Source: JBEVJK01 sp963791325
GTDB lineage: Bacteria > Pseudomonadota > Alphaproteobacteria > Rhizobiales > Rhizobiaceae
Reading direction: 5' to 3'
Assembly: GCA_963791325.1 (NCBI GenBank)
Contig: CAWBRU010000017.1
Span: 1-64,000, forward strand
Length of the DNA stretch: 64,000 bases
The position numbers and the translations under genes are program-made. Each line of letters starts with the position of its first letter. Position 1 is the first letter of the stretch. Below are positions 58,328 through 64,000 of this stretch, piece after piece. Under the pieces are notes generated by a model that saw only the letters and a list, made by a program, of their open reading frames with translations, was not told the DNA's origin and made no database searches.

Positions 58328-59266
58328 ATGCAGCCGCGCCACATCCTGCTTGCCTTGGTGATCGTGCTCATCTGGGGCGTCAACTTCGCCATCATCGTGC
58401 TCGGCCTGCGGCAAGTGTCGCCGCTGGCGCTCGGCGTGGTCCGCTTCTTGCTGGCGGCCCTGCCTTGGGTGTTTTGGGTCAAGCGCCCGGCGGTGCCGCT
58501 GCGGCTGATCGCACTTTTCGGCTTGTTGATCTTCGCCATGCAGTTCGGGCTGCTGTTCACCGGCATGAAGCTCGGGATGAGCGCCGGCCTATCGTCGCTT
58601 ATCCTGCAGCTGCAGGTGTTCTTCACCCTCGGCCTGTCGGTCGCCCTGCTCGGCGAGCGGCCGACCCGGTGGCAGCTCGCCGGCGCCGTCCTGGCTTTCG
58701 CCGGGGTCGGCTATGTCGCCCTTCACGTCGGCGGCGAGGTGACCCTGGCGGGGCTCATTCTGCTGATCGGCGCCGCGGCATCGTGGGGTGCCGGCAACAT
58801 CGTCTCGAAGCGGATCTCGGCGCTCTCACCTGGGGTCAACGCCTTCGCCCTGGTGGTCTGGGGCAGCCTGTTTGCGCTTCCGGTGCTCCTCATCGTGGCG
58901 CTGGTCCTCGATCCAGCCCAGCTGCTCGCCAGCTGGGCAAAACTCGATTGGGCTTCGGTGGGCGCCATCGCCTACATCGTCTATCTGTCGACGCTGTTCT
59001 GCTTCGCGATGTGGAGCCGGCTGCTCAGCCTCTACCCGGTGTCGACGGTCGCGCCTTTCACCTTGCTGGTGCCGGTGTTCGGCTTTCTGGGCTCGGCGGT
59101 GCTGCTCGGCGAGCCGCTGCAAGGCTGGAAGATAACCGCTTCCAGCCTGGTGATCGCCGGGCTGGTCATCAACCTGTTCGGGCCAAGGCTGCTCAGCCTG
59201 GGGCGCGCGAGCTGTCCCGCCTCCCAGCCGAGGATAGCGCGCTTGCGCGTCAGCCCCCAATGGTAG
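58328..59266 (+). CDS. EamA/DMT-family transporter
   Basis: The membrane protein has ten predicted helices in two EamA halves, starting MQPRHILLALVIVLIWGVNF. Such proteins export metabolites or amino acids (YdcZ/RhaT/EamA type); substrate unknown. The last 20 residues (from about RASCPASQ) look unrelated to the family and overlap the repair gene on the other strand by 235 nt. Removing one base between about 59196 and 59234 would end this frame at 59237 and, at the same time, end the opposing frame at 59193, so a one-base insertion is likely. Confidence 0.83.
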   Translation: MQPRHILLALVIVLIWGVNFAIIVLGLRQVSPLALGVVRFLLAALPWVFWVKRPAVPLRLIALFGLLIFAMQFGLLFTGMKLGMSAGLSSLILQLQVFFTLGLSVALLGERPTRWQLAGAVLAFAGVGYVALHVGGEVTLAGLILLIGAAASWGAGNIVSKRISALSPGVNAFALVVWGSLFALPVLLIVALVLDPAQLLASWAKLDWASVGAIAYIVYLSTLFCFAMWSRLLSLYPVSTVAPFTLLVPVFGFLGSAVLLGEPLQGWKITASSLVIAGLVINLFGPRLLSLGRASCPASQPRIARLRVSPQW

Positions 59267-60078
59267 CCGGTGAGCGCGCCGGACTTGCCGAGCGCACGGT
59301 GGCACGGCACCACGAAGGACAGCGGATTGGCGCCGACTGCAGCGCCGACAGCACGGCTGGCCGCCGGTGCGCCGATGCTGCGGGCGAGGCCGGAATAGCT
59401 GCATGCCCGCCCCATCGGGATCTTCAGCAGGGCCTCCCAGACGCGCAGCTGAAAATCGGAGCCGATCATCACCACCCGGAGCGGCTCCTCCGCCCGCCAG
59501 CGCGTCGGTTCGAACACCCGGGCCGCATAGGGCGCGGTCGCCGCCATATCCTCGACATAGCGGGCGTTCGGCCAGCGCGCGGCCATGTCCTGCAGCGCTT
59601 CCTTTTCGCTGCCGGGGTCGCTGAACGCCAGTCCGGCAAGTCCGCGCTCCGTAACCATCAACAGCGCCATCCCGAACGGCGACAGATGGAAGCCGTAGCG
59701 CAGTGTAAGGCCGTCGCCGCGGCTCTTATAGGCGCCGGGCGACATCCCTTCATGGGTGACGAACAGGTCGTGCAGCCGGCCGGGACCGGACATGCCGACC
59801 TCGTAAGCGGTCTCCAGCAGCGGCGTGCCCTCGTCGAGCAGCCGGCGTGCATGGTCGAGCGTGACGGCCTGCAGGAAGGCTTTCGGCGACAATCCGGCCC
59901 AGCGGGTAAAGAGCTTCTGCAGCGCGTTCGGCGTCTCCCCGACATCGGCCGCAAGCGCCTCCAGCGACGGCTGGTCGCGGTAGTCGAGGCTGATCTTCTC
60001 GATCACTTGGCGGACGATCTCGTAGTCGCCGTCGACCGGCGTGACGTCGCGCGCGAGAATGGCTGTCTGTGCGTTCAT
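59032..60078 (-). CDS. Ada-like bifunctional protein: AraC HTH plus O6-methylguanine-DNA methyltransferase
   Basis: The protein has an AraC-type helix-turn-helix (about 25-122) followed by a methyltransferase domain (about 130-285) with the acceptor Cys259 in VVPCHRALGKSGALTGYHWGL. It should repair O6-alkylguanine and may regulate alkylation response. The Ada N-terminal zinc/phosphotriester domain is absent, so activation would differ from E. coli Ada. The ATG at 60078 follows AAGGAGAT. The domain ends near 59215; the remaining about 60 residues are antisense to the EamA gene and are probably the product of a one-base insertion, without which the frame would stop at 59193. Confidence 0.85.
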   Translation of the reverse strand: MNAQTAILARDVTPVDGDYEIVRQVIEKISLDYRDQPSLEALAADVGETPNALQKLFTRWAGLSPKAFLQAVTLDHARRLLDEGTPLLETAYEVGMSGPGRLHDLFVTHEGMSPGAYKSRGDGLTLRYGFHLSPFGMALLMVTERGLAGLAFSDPGSEKEALQDMAARWPNARYVEDMAATAPYAARVFEPTRWRAEEPLRVVMIGSDFQLRVWEALLKIPMGRACSYSGLARSIGAPAASRAVGAAVGANPLSFVVPCHRALGKSGALTGYHWGLTRKRAILGWEAGQLARPRLSSLGPNRLMTSPAITRLEAVIFQPCSGSPSSTAEPRKPNTGTSKVKGATVDTG

Positions 60079-60156
60079 GGCTTCGATCTCCTTGCACGAC
60101 AATATCGTGCCCGGAGCGGTTGCGCTCCACCCGATTCATGCCTGCCCGGCGCTTTT

Positions 60157-60651
60157 CTAGCCGCGCTTGACGGCCGCCAGAGCGCGGCCGAACGCCTTGG
60201 CAAAACTCTCCCGGTCCTCGGGGTTGAGGAAGCTGCCGATCGCCACACGGCGGCCCTGGCCTTCGACCGCCATGGCGGTAATGCCGATCTCGTCGTGGCG
60301 GGCGATGTGGAAGCGCGCCCAGAACGGGTTGAACTGGTGCGATTCGGCCCGGCCGGACGGGGCCACCTTGCGGATGTCGAGGCTGAGCCGCGACACGGTC
60401 ACCTCCTCACGCGCCCGGGCCGCACGGTAATTCAGCCGGAAGCAGACATAGACGAGCAGCACGTCGAGGCCGAAGAAGCCGAACACCGGCCAGGCGCCGT
60501 TGGCCAGGAAGATGGCGCCGGTGACCGCCCAGCCGAACAGCAGCGCGCCCATCAGCACCGCAAAGCCGGTGCGGCCGAGCGACCGGTGCGGCGTGAGCAA
60601 CGCCCTGAACAGCGGCTCTTCCGCTGCCGGAACGGCATTGTTCTGGCCCAT
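60157..60651 (-). CDS. DUF2244 family membrane protein
   Basis: The 164-residue protein has two central membrane helices (about 30-70) and the DUF2244 features LTPHRSLGRTGF near the start and FNPFWARFHIARHD in the C-terminal half. Function is unknown. It sits between the Ada-like gene and nth, a neighbourhood that I recall as common in Rhizobiales. Divergent from nth with 22 nt between. Confidence 0.8.
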   Translation of the reverse strand: MGQNNAVPAAEEPLFRALLTPHRSLGRTGFAVLMGALLFGWAVTGAIFLANGAWPVFGFFGLDVLLVYVCFRLNYRAARAREEVTVSRLSLDIRKVAPSGRAESHQFNPFWARFHIARHDEIGITAMAVEGQGRRVAIGSFLNPEDRESFAKAFGRALAAVKRG

Positions 60652-60673
60652 CCCGGCAGCCTATAGAACATCG

Positions 60674-61444
60674 ATGGCAAATCCCACCGACAAGATTGCA
60701 GCAGGCGTCACAAAGCCGGCAACGGCCGCGCCGCGGTCACGCCTTGCTGTGCGCAGGCGCCGCCGCTACACGCGTGCCGAGGTCGAGGAGATCTTCCGCC
60801 GCTTCTCGGTCCAGCGTCCCGCACCCGAGGGCGAACTCGCCTATGTCAATCCGTTCACGCTGCTGGTCGCCGTGGTGCTGTCGGCGCAGGCCACCGACGC
60901 CGGCGTCAATCGGGCGACCGGGCCGCTGTTTGCTGCCGCCGATACGCCGCAGGCAATGGCCGCGCTCGGCGAGGCGCGGCTCGGCACCTTCATTCGCTCG
61001 ATCGGGCTTTGGCGGTCGAAGGCCAAGAATGTCATTGCGCTGTCGGAGGCATTGATCCGCGGGCACGGCGGACGGGTTCCCGAGAGCCGTGAGGCCCTCA
61101 CCGCGCTGCCGGGCGTCGGGCGCAAGACCGCCAACGTCGTGCTCAACACCGCCTTCGGTCAGCCGACGCTCGCCGTCGACACCCATATTTTCCGGCTCGG
61201 CAACCGGCTGGAGATCGCGCCCGGCAAGACGCCGGACGAGGTCGAGGCCGCGTTTCTCAGGATCATCCCCGCGCACTACCTCGGCCATGCGCATCATTGG
61301 CTCATCCTGCACGGCCGCTATGTCTGCAAGGCGCGCAGGCCCGAATGCGAGCGCTGCATCATCGCCGACCTGTGCAAGGCGGCGGTGAAGACCAACAGCA
61401 TTCCCGCGCCGTTGGTCGAGCTTGGCCCCGGTGAAGCGCCCTGA
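60674..61444 (+). CDS. nth: endonuclease III
   Basis: The 256-residue base-excision glycosylase/lyase has the helix-hairpin-helix LPGVGRKTANVVLNTAFG, with its catalytic Lys, the catalytic Asp in VDTHIFR and the 4Fe-4S ligands Cys218-x6-Cys225-x2-Cys228-x5-Cys234. It removes oxidised pyrimidines and cuts abasic sites. A basic N-terminal extension of about 30 residues precedes the domain. The ATG at 60674 was chosen; the frame opens earlier, antisense to the DUF2244 gene. It is next to another repair gene, the Ada-like protein. Confidence 0.92.
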   Translation: MANPTDKIAAGVTKPATAAPRSRLAVRRRRRYTRAEVEEIFRRFSVQRPAPEGELAYVNPFTLLVAVVLSAQATDAGVNRATGPLFAAADTPQAMAALGEARLGTFIRSIGLWRSKAKNVIALSEALIRGHGGRVPESREALTALPGVGRKTANVVLNTAFGQPTLAVDTHIFRLGNRLEIAPGKTPDEVEAAFLRIIPAHYLGHAHHWLILHGRYVCKARRPECERCIIADLCKAAVKTNSIPAPLVELGPGEAP

Positions 61445-61446
61445 GG

Positions 61447-61899
61447 TCAAAGGCCGATGCCGCGCGCCATCACCGCCGCGAAGATCGGGATGAGCACGAA
61501 CACCACGCCTTCGACGCGCACGAAGCGGCGCACCCGCGCGACCTCCTCTGCCGGCACCTGAAAGGTCGGATCGTCACGCGCCGCCTGGTGCCACCGCACG
61601 ATCCGCGCAGTCGGAATGAGGGAAAGCAGCCCGACCGCGGCGAAGGCGCCGATCTTCACCCAGAACGCCCAGTTGAAGATGTAGAACTCCCACCCCTTGA
61701 GGCCGAAGTAGACGCGGCTGAAGCCGACGATCAGCACCAGGCCGGCGACGATGCCGTAGACGCGGTCGATGTGGCCCAGCCTCAGCACCGCCGGACCGCC
61801 GAGCCCGGGCCGGATAAGCACGGTCTCTGCCGCCAGCACGGCAGCCAGCGAGAACACCAGCAGATGATGCAGTATCGCCAGGATCAGATCGGTCGCCAT
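61447..61899 (-). CDS. DUF2214 family membrane protein
   Basis: This 150-residue protein has four predicted helices and the DUF2214 features ILHHLLVFSLAAVLAAETVLIRPG and YFGLKGWEFYIFNWAFWVKIGAF. Conserved His near the N-terminus could bind haem or metal, but no function is established. It converges on nth (2 nt apart) and follows the EI24-type gene by 17 nt on the same strand. Confidence 0.78.
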   Translation of the reverse strand: MATDLILAILHHLLVFSLAAVLAAETVLIRPGLGGPAVLRLGHIDRVYGIVAGLVLIVGFSRVYFGLKGWEFYIFNWAFWVKIGAFAAVGLLSLIPTARIVRWHQAARDDPTFQVPAEEVARVRRFVRVEGVVFVLIPIFAAVMARGIGL

Positions 61900-61916
61900 C
61901 CGTTTGCCCTACCCAA

Positions 61917-62639
61917 TCAGGTCTGTCGGCCGCCGCGCCCGGCTTCGGCAGCGAGCACGCGCTTGTTGACATGGACCATCATCGCGGCGGCGAACAGCGG
62001 CGTCAAAAGGTTGAGCAGGGGCACCGCCAGGAAGGCGGCGATTACCAGACCGGCGAGAAACACCGTCCCGGCGTGCCGCCGGCGCAGCGCGCGCGCTTCA
62101 GGCGGTGCGAGGAAGCGCATCGCCGCGAACTCGAAGAATTCCCGCCCGAGCAGATAGCCGTTGACGAGAAAGAAGGCGGCGATGTTGAGGCCAGGCAGGA
62201 GCAGCATGAACAGCGCCGCCAGATTGCCGATAATGACCACGCCGAAGAATTTCATCGACTGGCCGAGCGCCCGCGCCCACGGCAACGGCTGCCCCGGCGG
62301 ATCGGCGGGATAGTCTTCCCGTTCGATGATCTCGGCGACATCATCGAGGAAAAAACCGGCGACGATCGCCGTCACCGGCCCAATCAGCAGCGCCAGGCCG
62401 AGCGCCAGAGCAAGCCCGGCGAGGATGCCGGCGATCAGCCCGAACCATGAGTCCCACCCGCCCGAACCGGGCAGCAAAGCGCCGATCCAGGGCAGTGCGA
62501 GCGTCGACACGAGACGTTCGAGGGCGATCCACAGCACGACGAGGATGAGCAGCGTCAGGCCGAGGCTTTTCAGGAACAGACGCCGGAACTCGGCGCTGAA
62601 CAGCCGCACAAAGGCGGCGCCGGCGGCCTCGAGGATCAC
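61917..62639 (-). CDS. EI24/CysZ-family membrane protein
   Basis: The 240-residue membrane protein has about four to five helices and matches the EI24 domain family that includes CysZ: LFLKSLGLTLLILVVLW, VTAIVAGFFLDDVAEIIE and FFLVNGYLLGREFFEFAAMRF. CysZ takes up sulphate in some bacteria, but alphaproteobacterial homologues lack clear assignment. The GTG start at 62639 follows GAGAGG by about 10 nt; an upstream open frame is out of frame with, and overlaps, the glutathione-transferase gene. Confidence 0.78.
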   Translation of the reverse strand: MILEAAGAAFVRLFSAEFRRLFLKSLGLTLLILVVLWIALERLVSTLALPWIGALLPGSGGWDSWFGLIAGILAGLALALGLALLIGPVTAIVAGFFLDDVAEIIEREDYPADPPGQPLPWARALGQSMKFFGVVIIGNLAALFMLLLPGLNIAAFFLVNGYLLGREFFEFAAMRFLAPPEARALRRRHAGTVFLAGLVIAAFLAVPLLNLLTPLFAAAMMVHVNKRVLAAEAGRGGRQT

Positions 62640-62667
62640 CGCTCGGTCGCCTCTCTCAAGATACCGC

Positions 62668-63297
62668 TCAGGCGTTCCAGCTCGGGCGGGCGCGGACGCG
62701 TTCGCTCCACGCCCCAACATGCTCCAGGCCATTGGGGATCGGCATGCCGAAGACGTCGCCCAGCCAGGCGGCGACCATGCCGTTGATGTCGGCGAAGGAG
62801 AATTGGTTGCCGGCGACATAAGGCCGGCCATCGGCCATCTCGCGATCGAGCCAGGCCCATTTCCCCGGCACTGCGGCGCGCTGGGTCTCGGCAAAGGCAG
62901 GGACCTGGGCGACGCGCTCCTTGAAGAACGGATCGGAGTGCAGCGGAACGCTGCCGATGGTGGCGAAGATCTCCCATTCGATGCGGCGGTTCCACATCTC
63001 GATCCGCCCGATCGTGCGTGGGTCGGTGCCGAACAGCGGCGTTGCGGGGCGTAGCGCCTCGAGCGTGCGGCAGATCGCAACGCTTTCGGTGATCACCGCG
63101 CCGTCGTCGAACACCAGCACGGGGATCTGGCCGAGGGAATTGAGTTTCAGGAAGGCCGGCGAGCGGTGCTCGCCCTTGGCGAAATCGATATGCTCGAGCG
63201 GCACCGTCATGTTCTTCTCGGCCAGGAAGATGCGCACCCGATAGGAGTTCGGGCCCACGCCCTGGTAGAGCTTCAGCCCGCTGAGATGTCCGCTCAT
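62668..63297 (-). CDS. glutathione S-transferase family protein
   Basis: The 209-residue protein has a thioredoxin-like N-domain (about 7-85, YQGVGPNSYRVRIFLAEKN, then the cis-Pro motif GQIPVLVFDDGAVITESVAI) and an all-helical C-domain with GNQFSFADINGMVAAWL. Ser18 or Tyr19 may activate glutathione. Substrate unknown. Its ATG overlaps the stop of the SRPBCC gene (63294-63297), so it is the third gene of an ArsR-SRPBCC-GST operon. Confidence 0.85.
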   Translation of the reverse strand: MSGHLSGLKLYQGVGPNSYRVRIFLAEKNMTVPLEHIDFAKGEHRSPAFLKLNSLGQIPVLVFDDGAVITESVAICRTLEALRPATPLFGTDPRTIGRIEMWNRRIEWEIFATIGSVPLHSDPFFKERVAQVPAFAETQRAAVPGKWAWLDREMADGRPYVAGNQFSFADINGMVAAWLGDVFGMPIPNGLEHVGAWSERVRARPSWNA

Positions 63298-63782
63298 GAC
63301 CGCCCTCCCGGCGCCGCTGGGTTGGTCTCGATCAACGATGCCCCGAGCGCGTCGAGCAGGTCGGCGGTGCCGCGCTCGCGCAGACCGGGATCATCGAAGC
63401 CGTCGAGGAACGCGCCCTGCTCGGTGAATACCAGCCGTGTGCCGTCGCCGTCGGGCTGGAGCTCGATCGTTGCCAGCGACACCGAGATCCGGGTTTGGTC
63501 GAGATGCATGTCATAGGCATAGATGATCCGCTCTTCCTTGACGATGTCCTGATAGACGGCATTGAAAATATGGACCGGTCCGCCGGGCGGCCCGCCGGCG
63601 TTGACCTCGCGGCCGCCGATGCGGAAATCCAGCTCGAACCGCGACCGGCCCCATTCGTCCGGGCCGACGAACCACCGCTTCTTGGCGGCGGGGTCGCTCC
63701 ACGCATGAAATACCTTGGCCCGCGGCACCGGGTAGCGCCGCTCGAGCACAAAGGTGGCATGGGTGACGGTTCGCGCAATCAT
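63294..63782 (-). CDS. SRPBCC (AHSA1-type) protein
   Basis: This 162-residue protein has the START/Bet v1-like fold of the AHSA1 family: FVLERRYPVPRAKVFHAWSDPAAKKRWF at the start and VFTEQGAFLDGFDDPGLRERG near the end. Such proteins are usually co-encoded with an ArsR regulator, as here, and may bind hydrophobic ligands. The ATG at 63782 overlaps the ArsR stop (ATGA). Confidence 0.87.
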   Translation of the reverse strand: MIARTVTHATFVLERRYPVPRAKVFHAWSDPAAKKRWFVGPDEWGRSRFELDFRIGGREVNAGGPPGGPVHIFNAVYQDIVKEERIIYAYDMHLDQTRISVSLATIELQPDGDGTRLVFTEQGAFLDGFDDPGLRERGTADLLDALGASLIETNPAAPGGRS

Positions 63783-64000
63783 GTCCGGCTCCCAAATATG
63801 TCGTTTTCGGCCAGGAAGGCGCCAAGCCGATCGAAGCGGCGCTCCCAGGCGCTGCGGCGTTCGGCGATCCAGCCCTCGGCCCGGCCGAGCGCGTCGGGCG
63901 CGATGCGGCACGTCCGCACCCGGCCGATCTTCTCGGAGCGCACCAGGCCGCTCGCCTCAAGCATGTGCAGGTGCTGCATCACCGCCGGCAGCGACATGGC
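63779..64000 (-). CDS. ArsR-family regulator (5' end beyond the window)
   Basis: The visible 74 codons are the C-terminal part of an ArsR winged helix: MSLPAVMQHLHMLEASGLVRSEKIGRVRTCRI carries the recognition helix and wing. The frame continues through the window edge. This subtype lacks the CxC metal site of true arsenic regulators and typically controls the adjacent SRPBCC gene. It would be the first gene of the operon. Confidence 0.83.
   Translation of the reverse strand, partial: AMSLPAVMQHLHMLEASGLVRSEKIGRVRTCRIAPDALGRAEGWIAERRSAWERRFDRLGAFLAENDIFGSRT

Overview
The window is a high-GC stretch of an alphaproteobacterial chromosome, most likely Hyphomicrobiales (Rhizobiales). The evidence is the block lptC-lptA-lptB-rpoN-hpf-ptsN next to DUF1150-hsp20, an ornithine-lipid acyltransferase (OlsB), a Fur/Mur-type regulator without the classical CxxC, and a rhizobial-type intergenic palindrome at 49308-49350. 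No rRNA, tRNA, CRISPR array or insertion sequence was recognised.

Layout. 1-4.5 kb is a less GC-rich, decayed accessory region: an AraC-type regulator that has lost its DNA-binding domain, an autotransporter without a signal peptide, and about 850 bp with no gene. 4.5-6.9 kb has a Fur-family regulator, an HpaR-like MarR regulator and a frameshifted ferredoxin-reductase gene. 6.9-12.6 kb is a minus-strand operon: ureohydrolase (agmatinase family, frameshifted), a spermidine/putrescine-type ABC importer and a nitrilase-family amidase, probably for polyamine or guanidino compounds.

12.7-32.2 kb looks like one pyridine/NAD-precursor region. It holds pncB, a polytopic membrane protein, a LIV-type ABC importer, pncA, a molybdenum hydroxylase (FAD subunit plus a fused 2Fe-2S/Moco protein), 6-hydroxynicotinate reductase, a UPF0280 (ApbE-like) protein, a DUF1185 protein, a MarR regulator and, divergently, a HyuA/HyuB ATP-dependent ring-opening pair. 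A related 18-bp sequence lies upstream of both the hydroxylase operon and hyuA. I infer a reductive nicotinate catabolic route: nicotinamide to nicotinate, to 6-hydroxynicotinate, to 6-oxo-tetrahydronicotinate, then ring opening. No enamidase is visible; HyuAB could take that step. This is the most interesting part of the window.

32.4-64 kb is mostly core: fpr, a MATE pump, mutS, maeB, olsB, a hybrid histidine kinase, acuI, an rRNA/tRNA methyltransferase-lspA operon, ihfB, sppA, the LPS-transport/sigma-54/PTS block, hsp20, nucleoside salvage (nucleoside hydrolase, ribokinase), an Ada-like repair protein, nth, and several small membrane proteins. The window ends inside an ArsR regulator.

At least five otherwise intact genes or gene pairs carry apparent single-base indels (near 5824, 11861, 16142, 21780 and 59200). 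This points to sequence or assembly errors, or recent decay, and should be settled before any of these genes is called inactive.
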